From an uncultured Collinsella sp. (GTDB lineage Bacteria > Actinomycetota > Coriobacteriia > Coriobacteriales > Coriobacteriaceae): a stretch of 64,000 bases of DNA. The notes beneath the pieces were generated by a model. The model saw only the letters and a list, made by a program, of their open reading frames with translations, was not told the DNA's origin and ran no database searches. Below are positions 36,020 to 44,548 of the stretch, in pieces. The stretch covers positions 62,001 through 126,000 of the forward strand of contig CATYSO010000004.1 of NCBI GenBank assembly GCA_958412345.1, given 5' to 3'. Position 1 is the first letter of the stretch. Each line of letters starts with the position of its first letter. Both the position numbers and the translations under genes were made by a program.

Positions 36020-36340
36020 TTACCGGCAGATGCAGCGCCGCGCGTAGCTCTTAATATCTTCGGTAAAACCCTCAAGGTCATCGAGCGTAATCACGTTATC
36101 GGAAAGCAAGTTGGCTATCTCATAACGCATGGTGCTGCGGCGAATATCGTTTACCAGCACTCCTGAGGACAGCTTGTCCCTATTGATGCGCTCCTCTAAC
36201 GCCCAAAATCTACTGGATGCTTCGCCGCCGCCGTTTAATATCTCGATGTACTGGTCAATGAGCATTTCCATATAGTTTTCTTGCCATTTTGGGAGCAGCT
36301 CCTTGAACAGCCTCCAGTCTTTTTCGGCTACCTCGCCCAT
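36020..36340 (-). CDS. Small conserved protein, unknown function
   Basis: A protein of about 106 residues, MGEVAEKDWRLFKELLPKWQ then ENYMEMLIDQYIEIL, predicted helical, with FWALEERI and a C-terminal IANLLSDNVITLDDLEGF. Similar short proteins are widespread in gut Firmicutes and Actinobacteria and are often left unnamed. The ATG at 36340 is preferred because GGAGGAAAT precedes it directly; an upstream TTG would include the ribosome site in the protein. It is a single gene. Confidence 0.7.
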   Translation of the reverse strand: MGEVAEKDWRLFKELLPKWQENYMEMLIDQYIEILNGGGEASSRFWALEERINRDKLSSGVLVNDIRRSTMRYEIANLLSDNVITLDDLEGFTEDIKSYARRCICR

Positions 36341-36463
36341 ATTTCCTCCGTTCGCCAAACAGGCTTAGCAATTTGATATTTATTCTATTCGGTTTTTCGC
36401 TCGCAGCCGTGAATGAGGGGGTCCTCGGTATTCGAGCTTGAGCTTGGATGAGCCGTGTGCCAC

Positions 36464-36610
36464 AAAATGGGTCTATCTACTACGTTTACTGCCACACACT
36501 CGACCGTGGCGAAGATCGCAAAATAAAAACAGCAGGTAGAAGGCTTGCTGATTTTCAAAATAAGCGGGTATGGTCGACCCCGTCGAGTTCATCGTAGTAG
36601 ATGGGCCCTT
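36464..36610. repeat. Inverted-repeat element of about 147 bp
   Basis: The left end (36464-36484) reads AAAATGGGTCTATCTACTAC then G. The right end (about 36591-36610) is its near complement, with an exact ATCTACTACG/CGTAGTAGAT core. The 110-base interior is AT-rich and non-coding. The flanking 36341-36785 gap holds no supported gene. Confidence 0.6.
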
Positions 36611-36671
36611 TTCGTGCGCGCGGTGAGTTAAATGCCAATTCCTGTGCCGGAATTGCCCGGTCCATTCGTAA

Positions 36672-36735
36672 GCTGTGGTGAAATGGGGCTGCTGGACGCT
36701 CCGAGGTTCTCAAACGGTCCGTATTTCACCGCAAC
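36672..36735. repeat. P-family palindrome (diverged copy)
   Basis: GCTGTGGTGAAATGGGGC (36672-36689) and GGTCCGTATTTCACCGCAAC (36716-36735). The right arm matches the family; the left arm has drifted. Confidence 0.6.
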
Positions 36736-36785
36736 TTTGAAGGGGTGAGCGGCGTTGGCTGGGTGATGCTGACGGCCAGAACGGC

Positions 36786-37706
36786 TTAAGCTTGCTTGCG
36801 GTGTTTCCATTGCTTTCGGCACCAGCGCATGAGTGCTTTTACAACTGGGATGGTGATGAGAATGACCCATGCAGGATGAGGCTGTCCCAAGCAGAACCAC
36901 ATATAGAGGAACCAAGCAATGGCGGCTGCCGGGTAGATGGCGTCGATAAGCTTGGATAGATGACGTCGGTCGATAAAGTCACCAAGCGCGTAGTAGACGG
37001 GAATCAAAAAGACGAGGAAGAGCCCCATAGCCCACGTGCCGTAGATAATGCCGAGCGCCAGATATGCAAGGGCGACAAGTGCAGGAAAGGGGAACTTGTT
37101 CCACGCGCGACCGAACTTGGTGTGGAAATGCTTGCCATGATGGTCGAGTTTGTCGTGCGCCTCCTTCCAGCTCGCAAACGTCTCGCCGTCGATGGTGACG
37201 GTGCCGTCGGCATTGGTATGCACGCTGTGCCCATCGTCCTCAAGCGTATCGACATGTATGCCACCCGGCCCAACATGGACCTCTTCGCCCTTGCGCTCGT
37301 TAGCCACATGGATACCATTCCAGCCAACATGGATCTCTTCACCCTTATCGGGATCAATAACGTGGATGCCGCGCGCGAGAGAAATATCGACAAATGGCTT
37401 ATCGCCGCAATCAGCGTAATCAGCAGAAGCCTCGGTTTCTACGGCCTCGTCCGAATTATCCGCGTCGGGGCGGCTGTCCACCGAGTCGTCGGCATCGTGA
37501 GCCGCCTCCCCATATAGCAGCTCATCCAGCGACACGCCATACAGCGCGGCGAGTGCAATAAGGTTGTCGGTATCGGGCGAAGATTCGCTGCACTCCCATT
37601 TACTGACAGCCTGGCGGCTTACGCCCAGCCGGGCGGCAAGTGCCTCCTGAGAAAGCCCAGCAGCTTTGCGGCGATCGACGAGGCGCTGTGCCATCGCAAG
37701 ATCCAT
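36786..37706 (-). CDS. XRE-type regulator with repeat linker and membrane domain
   Basis: A 306-residue protein. Helix-turn-helix (1-65): LSQEALAARLGVSRQAVSKW then LYGVSLDELLYGE. An acidic linker (about 70-100) leads to a segment with three to four regularly spaced IHV units, such as RGIHVIDPDKGEEIHVGWNG. A His-rich stretch comes next (KLDHHGKHFHTKF), then three to four membrane helices and a basic tail. HTH proteins with C-terminal membrane helices often sense envelope state. The IHV units could form a small beta-solenoid. No partner gene is adjacent. Confidence 0.8.
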   Translation of the reverse strand: MDLAMAQRLVDRRKAAGLSQEALAARLGVSRQAVSKWECSESSPDTDNLIALAALYGVSLDELLYGEAAHDADDSVDSRPDADNSDEAVETEASADYADCGDKPFVDISLARGIHVIDPDKGEEIHVGWNGIHVANERKGEEVHVGPGGIHVDTLEDDGHSVHTNADGTVTIDGETFASWKEAHDKLDHHGKHFHTKFGRAWNKFPFPALVALAYLALGIIYGTWAMGLFLVFLIPVYYALGDFIDRRHLSKLIDAIYPAAAIAWFLYMWFCLGQPHPAWVILITIPVVKALMRWCRKQWKHRKQA

Positions 37707-37890
37707 GGTGGTTCCTTTCGTGTGGTGACCGTTGAAGAATGACCCGAGTATGTCGAGAACAGCCGGTAGCGACCACCATTTCTAGCTTGAATCTGCCCCA
37801 ACCCTACCGCAACTACCGGTAGCAGCCCTCACGACCAGCAATTTCATGACAAATGTCAGTGCACGTAACGACAAAGAGCCCCCTCGATAA

Positions 37891-37955
37891 GTTGCGGTGA
37901 AATAGTTCCTGCTTGGCACGGCAGGGCCACAGAATAGGAACTATTCCACCGTAAC
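37891..37955. repeat. P-family palindrome (copy 2)
   Basis: GTTGCGGTGAAATAGTTCC (37891-37909) and GGAACTATTCCACCGTAAC (37937-37955), 27 bases apart. This is the same arm sequence and spacing as at 16802, with a different interior. Confidence 0.85.
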
Positions 37956-38024
37956 TTACTATCAGGTAACGCGTCCATAACAAGAAGACGGATAGCCTCG
38001 GCCTCCCCAGTTACCGCAGGAGGC

Positions 38025-38133
38025 CCCAGGGCTTACCTCCCAAATCTTTCCGCAGGACGGAAGGGCCCCGCCGCGCGAAGCGCGCAGCGGGGCCCTGACA
38101 TATCCGAGGACGATTTGAGGGGTAAGCCCTGGG
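38025..38133 (-). repeat. H-family nested hairpin, copy H2
   Basis: Outer arms 38025-38046 and 38112-38133 pair with one mismatch. TTTCCGCAGGAC and ATATCCGAGGACG are the internal motifs. It is nearly identical to H1 but in the opposite orientation, although the flanking MITE-like element keeps the same orientation in both places. Confidence 0.85.
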
Positions 38134-38203
38134 ACCTTCGATGGAAGCGGCTCCGACCGGAGCCAGTCGTTTCTCGCTGCGGGTGCCTGGGGTGGGGTGC
38201 GGC

Positions 38204-38404
38204 GTGCATTTTTGGGAATATTCAGCATTCGGGGGCGCTTGCATACTGGATTTTGGGCGAAAGGCGGGCGCCGCGGGCCGCATTCTGTAGAAAACGAGCG
38301 GTCCTCGAGGCGCTGGGGCCCAAGATCGGAGTCTTCGGCGCGGTTTTGCGCGCCCGTACCCGCTCCCGTGGACTCCGGGATGCTGAATATTCCGGAATTT
38401 GCAC
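38204..38404. mobile_element. MITE-like element, copy B
   Basis: A 201-bp element with terminal inverted repeats 38204-38234 and 38375-38404 (24 of 30 pair, with a perfect GGAATATTCAGCAT core). It is homologous to copy A; both share the downstream ~90 bases that end in a terminator-like hairpin. The 37707-38534 gap (828 bases) contains only these repeats. Confidence 0.75.
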
Positions 38405-38437
38405 GGTGCCGACTGGGGTACCTGCAGGCAAAAGGCG

Positions 38438-38472
38438 ACCGCCCCGCCAAAGTATTCATTCGGCGGGGCGGT
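38438..38472. terminator. GC-rich hairpin at the end of the repeated unit
   Basis: ACCGCCCCGCC and GGCGGGGCGGT, a perfect 11-bp stem followed by TTTATG. It is about 60 bases downstream of the FtsX-type gene on the minus strand and may terminate it. Confidence 0.65.
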
Positions 38473-38534
38473 TTATGCAAAACAGCGACTGTAGGTGCGC
38501 TAGCAGCTCGCTAGAACCTGAATCCCGGAACAGG

Positions 38535-41300
38535 TTACTCGGCGCTCTTGAGGGCGCCGACCATGTCGATCTTATTGAGGGTGCGATTGGTAGCGAGGTT
38601 GACGATGATCGTAAAGCCGAAGGAAAGCACCACGGCAAGCACGTAGCTCAGCGGCTCGACTTCGACGTCAAAGTACAATGACGGCATCTGCAAGATGTAC
38701 GTAAAGCTCTCGGCCAGCGCACCGCCCAGCGGTACGCCCAGCGCGGCTCCGATCGCCGTAAGAATCAACGTCTCCTTGTTGACGTAATGGTGCACCTCGC
38801 CGCGGCGGAAACCGAGCACCTTGATAGTCGCCAGCTCGCGCTCGCGCTCCGAAATGTTGGTGTTGGACAGCGTAAACACCACCACAAACGACAGGCACGC
38901 CGCCATAAAGGTCACGAGCACCACGACAGAATTGATAATCGTAAAGTTCGCCTCGTAGTTCTGCCAATGTTCGGCCGTGCTCGAGATGGTGAGCCAACCG
39001 TCGCTCTTAATCTTCTTGCTAAACGCAATCTGGTCAGAAGATGAGCCCTTAAGCAGCACAAAGACGCCGTTAAGGCGCACGCTTCGACCGAACGCGCGCT
39101 CATAGGTGCCCTGCGTCATGTAAAGCGTGTTGCCCAGATAGTTAAGCGAAATGTCGCTGACTTTGACCTTGGCAACATTGAGCGACGAATCCTGGACGTG
39201 AGCCGTGTCGCCCGGCTTGATCCCCAGCACCAGCTGAGAGCTCTTGCTCAAATACACATCCCCGTCACGCAGGGCGAGCGGTTCTTTGGACTCATCCTCC
39301 AGGCGCACGTAATCGCCCAAGTCACCCGTGCGGTCATCGGGCACCACGATCAGCTGCACAGTCTCGCTCTTACCGCCAAACGTAAAGGTGACGTTGTCGG
39401 TCATAATCGGCAGGGTCGAGGTCACGGTCACGTTGGAATCATTGGCCGCGCTGCGTTCATCTAATGCCGCGCACGTCTGCGAAAAATCGTCGGGGTTGGC
39501 GACCGCAAGCAAGTCGTAGCGCGTGATGTGCCCGTACTGCTTGGGCGACAGCGCGACCGACGTATCGCGGATACCCATACCGCAAATCACAAGCGCCGTG
39601 CAGCCCGCAATGCCAAAGATGGTCATAAAGGCGCGCTTTTTGTAGCGGAACAGGTTGCGTGCAGCGACCTTGTTCAAAAAGCCCATGCGGTGCCAGATAA
39701 AGCCGATGCGCTCGAGCAGAATGCGCGAGCCGACGCGCGGGGCCTTGGGGCGCATGAGCGAGGCTGGGGTCTCGGCCATCTCGTGGCGGCAGGCGATAAT
39801 CGTGGCGCCCACTACGCCCACGGCAAACAGCGCTACCGACACGAGTGATGACACGATGTCGTACGAAAGTAGCATCTGGGGCAGCGAGTACATGTCGTCG
39901 AACACCGTAAACAGGAACAGCGGCAGACCCACAAATCCAATGATATTGCCGAGCACGCCACCGATCAGACACGCCCACAGCGAGTAGTCCACATATTTGG
40001 ACAGGATACGCCCGCGTGAATAACCGAGCGCCTTGTACAGGCCAATAAGCATGCGCTCCTCCTCGACCATGCGGGCGGCGGTGGTGAGGCTGATAAGCAC
40101 GGCGACGATAAAGAAGATGAACGGGAACACCGTGGCGATGGCCTCGATCGAAGAACTATCGCTCTCGACGCTCGAGTAACTTGCGATATTGCCGCGGTCC
40201 TGGATGTACCAGGTGCATTCGCCCAGGTCAGAGAGCTCGGCGCGGGCATCGGCAAACTGCTGGTCGGCGGCGGCGCGGCGCTGGTCCAGGTCGGCTTGCG
40301 CCTGCGCACGCTCGTCGCTGCCCTCGGCCATGCGATTGATGTTGTCCTGCTCGATCCCAAAGACCATATTCGCCTGGCGCTCGGCCGCATCCAAGCTCGC
40401 CGGTGTGTCGACCGTCAGCTCCTGAGCGCGCGCCTTCTCACGTTCCTCGCGGATCTTCTCGATATTGCCCTTGACCTCATTGATCTTTGCCGAGTAGGCA
40501 TCCGAATAGGAGTTGAGGCTCTTGGCTCCCTCGACGACCACGTGGACAGCGGAGTAGGAAGAAGATGTCGCGGCATCCTCGCTCACGTAGAACTTGTAGT
40601 CCGCAGTCGAAGCAGCGCGAAAGGCGTTGACCGTCGAGTCGGAGCTCACATCAGTGGGATCGAGGACCTCAGCCGTAATGGTGTAATCGCCCGCGGCAAA
40701 TTGATCCTTGGCACTTTGGTTGGACGAGCTCGCGTCATTGGCGGCAAAGCTCACCGTATCGCCGATTTTCTTGCCCGAAGCCTTCAAAAAACGTGAGGTC
40801 ACTGCCACTTCGCCCGAAGTCTCGGGCAGCTCGCCGCGTACTAGCACCGGTTGGTCAATATTCTCTTTGGAGAGGCTCTGTACGACGACACGCTCGCGCG
40901 TCGTACTCACGGCGGTATAGGCGGTCTCGGTATAGATGCCCTCGGCCGTCTCGACGCCATCGACCTCTTGGATCGCAGCAAGATCGTCATCGGTCAGACC
41001 ATAGGTCGACTGCACGTTGATGTCATAGACATTCTGCTGGTCAAAGTAAGCGTCAACCGAATCGCACAGGTCCTCGCAGCCCGCCTTAAGGCCGCACATC
41101 ACGCTCACGCCAAGCGCGGTGATGACCACGATGGATAAGAAGCGCTTAAGACTGCCTCGGATTGTGCGGTAGATGCCACGGCGAAACACCGTCGGCACCA
41201 TATCGTTTGAGCTTTGGGCGGTGCGGTAGGTCGTAAAATCCTGCTCGCGCTCCGTGTTCTGCGCATCGCGGCGCTGGCTGTTTTGGCGGTCCTGGTCCAT
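38535..41300 (-). CDS. Large FtsX/MacB-type ABC permease
   Basis: A protein of about 921 residues. A cytoplasmic N-terminus and the first membrane helix (SLKRFLSIVVITALGVSVMC) precede a large extracellular region. That region contains a coiled-coil hairpin (about 285-375, rich in Glu, Arg, Ala and Gln). Three helices of the first FtsX domain follow (FPFIFFIVAVLISLTTAARM onward), then a second extracellular domain and a final FtsX triplet. It has the eight-helix layout of lipoprotein- or peptide-handling exporters. It follows its ATPase with the stop codon close to this start; the ATG at 41300 is used, with GTG 41312 an alternative. Confidence 0.88.
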   Translation of the reverse strand: MDQDRQNSQRRDAQNTEREQDFTTYRTAQSSNDMVPTVFRRGIYRTIRGSLKRFLSIVVITALGVSVMCGLKAGCEDLCDSVDAYFDQQNVYDINVQSTYGLTDDDLAAIQEVDGVETAEGIYTETAYTAVSTTRERVVVQSLSKENIDQPVLVRGELPETSGEVAVTSRFLKASGKKIGDTVSFAANDASSSNQSAKDQFAAGDYTITAEVLDPTDVSSDSTVNAFRAASTADYKFYVSEDAATSSSYSAVHVVVEGAKSLNSYSDAYSAKINEVKGNIEKIREEREKARAQELTVDTPASLDAAERQANMVFGIEQDNINRMAEGSDERAQAQADLDQRRAAADQQFADARAELSDLGECTWYIQDRGNIASYSSVESDSSSIEAIATVFPFIFFIVAVLISLTTAARMVEEERMLIGLYKALGYSRGRILSKYVDYSLWACLIGGVLGNIIGFVGLPLFLFTVFDDMYSLPQMLLSYDIVSSLVSVALFAVGVVGATIIACRHEMAETPASLMRPKAPRVGSRILLERIGFIWHRMGFLNKVAARNLFRYKKRAFMTIFGIAGCTALVICGMGIRDTSVALSPKQYGHITRYDLLAVANPDDFSQTCAALDERSAANDSNVTVTSTLPIMTDNVTFTFGGKSETVQLIVVPDDRTGDLGDYVRLEDESKEPLALRDGDVYLSKSSQLVLGIKPGDTAHVQDSSLNVAKVKVSDISLNYLGNTLYMTQGTYERAFGRSVRLNGVFVLLKGSSSDQIAFSKKIKSDGWLTISSTAEHWQNYEANFTIINSVVVLVTFMAACLSFVVVFTLSNTNISERERELATIKVLGFRRGEVHHYVNKETLILTAIGAALGVPLGGALAESFTYILQMPSLYFDVEVEPLSYVLAVVLSFGFTIIVNLATNRTLNKIDMVGALKSAE

Positions 41301-41305
41301 GGGCG

Positions 41306-42007
41306 CTACCACTCGATCGTCTCGATCGGCACGGGATTTTGCTGGACTGTCTCGCTCTCCACGCGGCCGCTCTTAAAGCGGATCAGGCGATCGGCCATGG
41401 GCGCCAGCGCAGAGTTGTGGGTGATGATAATGACCGTAATGCCTTGCTTGCGGCAAGTGTCCTGTAGCAGCTGCAAGATCTGCTTGCCAGTTTTGTAGTC
41501 GAGTGCACCCGTAGGCTCGTCGCACAAAAGCAGCTTGGGGTTCTTGGCCAGCGCGCGGGCGATGGATACGCGCTGCTGCTCGCCGCCCGAAAGCTGCGCC
41601 GGAAAGTTGCCCAGGCGCTCGCCCAGGCCAACCTGACGAAGCGTCTGTTCGGCATCGAGCGAATCAGGGCAGATCTGTGCCGCGAGTTCGACGTTCTCAA
41701 GCGCCGTCAGGTTAGGAACCAGATTGTAGAACTGGAAGACAAAGCCGACGTCGGCGCGGCGGTACTCCACGAGCTGCGCCTCGTTGGCGGAGCTCACGTC
41801 GCGCCCGTCCACCGTCACGGTGCCGGAGGTCGCCGTGTCCATGCCGCCCAAGATGTTGAGCGCCGTGGTTTTACCGGCGCCCGAAGCACCCAGAATGATG
41901 GCGAGCTCACCGCGCTCGACCGTAAAGCTCGCGCCGTCGAGCGCGTGGATGCGGGCGTCGCCTTCGCCGTATGCTTTGATGACGTCTTTGAATTCGATAT
42001 AGGCCAT
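41306..42007 (-). CDS. LolD/MacB-type ABC ATPase
   Basis: A 233-residue ATPase with GASGAGKTTALNILGG, VFQFYNLVPNLTALENV, LSGGEQQRVSIARAL, LLLCDEPTGALD and IIITHNSALAPMADR. These features are typical of ATPases that power FtsX-type permeases (LolD/MacB/BceA group). It is directly upstream of, and coupled to, the large permease. The pair might move envelope components or resist peptides; no regulator of the BceRS type is adjacent. Confidence 0.92.
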   Translation of the reverse strand: MAYIEFKDVIKAYGEGDARIHALDGASFTVERGELAIILGASGAGKTTALNILGGMDTATSGTVTVDGRDVSSANEAQLVEYRRADVGFVFQFYNLVPNLTALENVELAAQICPDSLDAEQTLRQVGLGERLGNFPAQLSGGEQQRVSIARALAKNPKLLLCDEPTGALDYKTGKQILQLLQDTCRKQGITVIIITHNSALAPMADRLIRFKSGRVESETVQQNPVPIETIEW

Positions 42008-42056
42008 CGATTAATTCCCATCTGGTCGGATAACTCTTTAGTATTACCCATTTCCC

Positions 42057-42095
42057 ACCTACCAAAAAGGGACAGGTTTATTTTGGCAGGTTTTA
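42057..42095. repeat. R-family hairpin repeat (R5)
   Basis: ACCTACCAAAAAGGGACAGG, TTTATTTTGGCAGGTTTTAT: the same element as R2, R4 and R6 in the opposite strand orientation. It lies upstream of the ABC operon. Confidence 0.8.
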
Positions 42096-42208
42096 TATGG
42101 GGAAACGGCAGCTATAGATGAGGCGCCGGGGAGGCCGAGAAATCATCGACGGGGTCAGGCCGACCGCCAAGCACAACGCACGCATCTCAATCTGTCAGCC
42201 AAATCATT

Positions 42209-42222
42209 CGAACAGCTGTTCG
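42209..42222. promoter_or_regulatory. Candidate LexA (SOS) box
   Basis: CGAACAGCTGTTCG, a perfect palindrome of the GAAC-N4-GTTC type bound by Gram-positive LexA. A -10-like TATGAT lies five bases further on, and the GyrI-like gene starts 56 bases downstream. Confidence 0.55.
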
Positions 42223-42278
42223 TTTCTATGATATGATTCGACTATCTAAGCAGGCCAATACGCAGAAAGGCGGCCAAC

Positions 42279-42917
42279 ATGGCGTTCGACTTTAAGAAGG
42301 AATGCAAGGAGCTCTACAAACCTGCAAGCAAGCCGAGTATCGTAACTGTCCCGCCCATGAGCTACGTTGCCGTTCGCGGAAAGGGCGACCCAAATACCGA
42401 AGGTGGCGAGTATCAAAACGCCCTGCCGCTTCTTTACGGCATCGCCTATACCGTCAAGATGTCGAAGAAAGGCTCAAGGAGTATCGAGGGCTATTTCGAC
42501 TTTGTGGTACCGCCGCTCGAGGGTTTCTGGTGGCAAGAGTCCCCAAGCGGCGACATCGATTATGTACACAAGGACAATTTCAACTTTATCTCGTGCATCC
42601 GCCTGCCTGATTTCGTCACCCGAGATGACTTTGACTGGGCAGTCGCGGAAGCCACGACCAAAAAGAAACTGGACTTTTCCGCCGTCGAACTGCTTAAAGT
42701 TGACGAGGGTCTCTGCGTTCAATGCATGCACACCGGGCCCTACGACAACGAACCGGCGACCGTAGACGCTATGCATGAATACACGACCGAGCTGGGCTAT
42801 GTTCCCGACTTCTCAGACACCCGTTTACATCACGAAATCTATCTCTCCGATCCACGCAAATGCGCACCGGAGAAACTTAAGACCGTGGTTCGTCATCCTA
42901 TCAAGCGCGCTGAATAG
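42279..42917 (+). CDS. GyrI-like small-molecule-binding protein
   Basis: A 212-residue GyrI-like (PF06445/SBM fold) protein. VPPMSYVAVRGKGDPN and VVPPLEGFWWQ are typical of the YdeE/TRI1-like branch, and the C-terminal half has CMHTGPYDNEP and LHHEIYLSDPRK. AGAAAGG precedes the ATG. It has no DNA-binding domain. E. coli SbmC/GyrI is SOS-induced and protects gyrase; the LexA-like box upstream suggests a related control here. Ligand unknown. Confidence 0.85.
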   Translation: MAFDFKKECKELYKPASKPSIVTVPPMSYVAVRGKGDPNTEGGEYQNALPLLYGIAYTVKMSKKGSRSIEGYFDFVVPPLEGFWWQESPSGDIDYVHKDNFNFISCIRLPDFVTRDDFDWAVAEATTKKKLDFSAVELLKVDEGLCVQCMHTGPYDNEPATVDAMHEYTTELGYVPDFSDTRLHHEIYLSDPRKCAPEKLKTVVRHPIKRAE

Positions 42918-43086
42918 CGTGGGGCGTCATTTCACGCCTAGATTTTAAGCCAGCCAACCAGCCGCCTCCTAGGCCGTCCGGTAATTATCTTGACGCGGCC
43001 CGTCGCATCTTATAAGTTTGTTTTGCTAAAGCTGGAAAGCCTCTCAACGATGCGCAACTCCAGCTCTTTTTCTATCAAGAGAGCAA

Positions 43087-44337
43087 GTGTCAGAAAGCAA
43101 AATGTCAGAAAGCAGCGCATCGAGCAGGATTAAACGCCTGGTCAACACCTATAGCGGCCTCGTGCTTATGGGTGCCGTCGGAATCCCTATCGGCATCATC
43201 GTTGGCGTCATCTGTGCCCTTTTTGGTCGTGTGCTCCTGGCAATTGGCGCCTTCCGGGACTCGCACGTCGCGTTGCTGCTCCCCTTCCTCGCTCTTGCGG
43301 GCCTTGCCATCGTGTTTGCCTACCGCACCTGGGGCAAGGGCACCGACCGCGGCATGAGTCTGGTGTTCGACGTAGGCCACGGACGCGAGGACGCCATCTC
43401 CCCACGTTTGGTGCCGCTCATTATGCTGAGCACGTGGGCCACGCATCTCTTTGGCGGCAGTGCGGGACGCGAGGGCGTGGCCGTGCAGATCGGTGCAACC
43501 GTCTCGCATTGGATTGGCCGACGCCTGCCTTTCCGCGACCCCGGCAACACGTTTTTGCTTATCGGCATGGCCGCCGGCTTTGCCGGACTCTTCCGAACGC
43601 CCCTCGCCGCCACGGTCTTTGCCGTCGAGGTGCTGGTCGCCGGACGCATGGAATACCGCGCGCTGTTTCCCGCGCTTACGGCTTCACTTGCTGCAAGCAT
43701 GACCTCCGGCGCTCTGGGACTCGAGAAGTTCGAGGTCGCCATTACCGCCTCGTATGCGCTCGACCTCCCCGGTCTTGGACGGCTGGCGCTGTCGGGCATC
43801 GCGTTCGGCATGGTCGGTGGAGCTTTTGCCTGGTGCCTTGCCCATGCCAAGACCCTTGCAGCGCGGCTGCTCCCCAACCCTTACATACGCGTTGCCGTTA
43901 TGGGCCTTGCGCTGTCGGCGATTCTGTTCGTGCTGTGGCAGGGGCGATACTGCGGCCTTGGCACCAACCTGATATCGGCGGCGCTCAACGGTGACGGCAA
44001 GGTCGCCATCATGCCTTGGGACTGGGCGCTCAAATTCACACTCACCATCGCCACGCTTGCCGCAGGATATCAGGGTGGCGAGGTAACACCGCTGTTCTCC
44101 ATCGGAGCCAGCCTGGGTTTCGCACTCGCCGGGATTCTCGGCATGCCCGTCGAGCTCTGCGCCGCGCTGGGATACGCCGCCGTCTTTGGCAGCGCCACCA
44201 ACACGCTACTCGCGCCGATCCTCATTGGCTGCGAGGTCTTCGGTTTCGGTAATCTGCCGGCGTTCTTCATCGTCTGCGTTGTGGCATATCTGTTCAACAT
44301 GGACAAATCGATCTACGCTCTGCAAAAGCGAGCGTAG
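43087..44337 (+). CDS. ClC-family chloride channel or transporter
   Basis: A 416-residue ClC protein with about ten helices. Selectivity-filter motifs are GSAGREGVAVQIGA (gating Glu retained in GREG) and YQGGEVTPLFSIGAS; AGFAGLFRTPLAATVFAVE is the central conserved stretch. It lacks a C-terminal CBS pair. A start at GTG 43087 with AAGAGAG upstream is used; ATG 43102 is an alternative, the first codons being a near repeat (SESK, MSES). It could be a channel, H+/Cl- antiporter or fluoride exporter, but the fluoride-type signature is not seen. Confidence 0.88.
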   Translation: MSESKMSESSASSRIKRLVNTYSGLVLMGAVGIPIGIIVGVICALFGRVLLAIGAFRDSHVALLLPFLALAGLAIVFAYRTWGKGTDRGMSLVFDVGHGREDAISPRLVPLIMLSTWATHLFGGSAGREGVAVQIGATVSHWIGRRLPFRDPGNTFLLIGMAAGFAGLFRTPLAATVFAVEVLVAGRMEYRALFPALTASLAASMTSGALGLEKFEVAITASYALDLPGLGRLALSGIAFGMVGGAFAWCLAHAKTLAARLLPNPYIRVAVMGLALSAILFVLWQGRYCGLGTNLISAALNGDGKVAIMPWDWALKFTLTIATLAAGYQGGEVTPLFSIGASLGFALAGILGMPVELCAALGYAAVFGSATNTLLAPILIGCEVFGFGNLPAFFIVCVVAYLFNMDKSIYALQKRA

Positions 44338-44507
44338 AAAGATGTCCAAACAGGTTGTCTCAACCGGAAACGGCGTCCCGTTCTGAAGCCTCAAACTGGG
44401 ATGCAGTTTCCGCTAGGCGCCCCAAGAGGAAAGTGCGTCCCGCTCCGCAGCGTCACGCCGGGACGTACCCTCAGCCCACAGCCTCCTCTGTCGACGTTTC
44501 CCCAGAT

Positions 44508-44548
44508 AAAACCTGCCAAAATAAACCTGTCCCTTTTTGGCAGGTTTT
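44508..44548. repeat. R-family hairpin (R6) used as terminator of the histidine kinase gene
   Basis: It matches R4 at all but one base. On the minus strand the kinase stop TAA forms the first bases of the hairpin (TAAAACCTGCC). Convergent ClC and kinase genes meet here. Confidence 0.85.

Noticed and set aside
35527..36081. Open frames of 172-184 codons on the minus strand in the repeat region (also 37962-38480) with similar Pro/Arg-rich products
   Set aside because: They run through the H hairpin and MITE-like repeats, lack ribosome sites and protein-family features, and their similarity follows from the DNA repeat.
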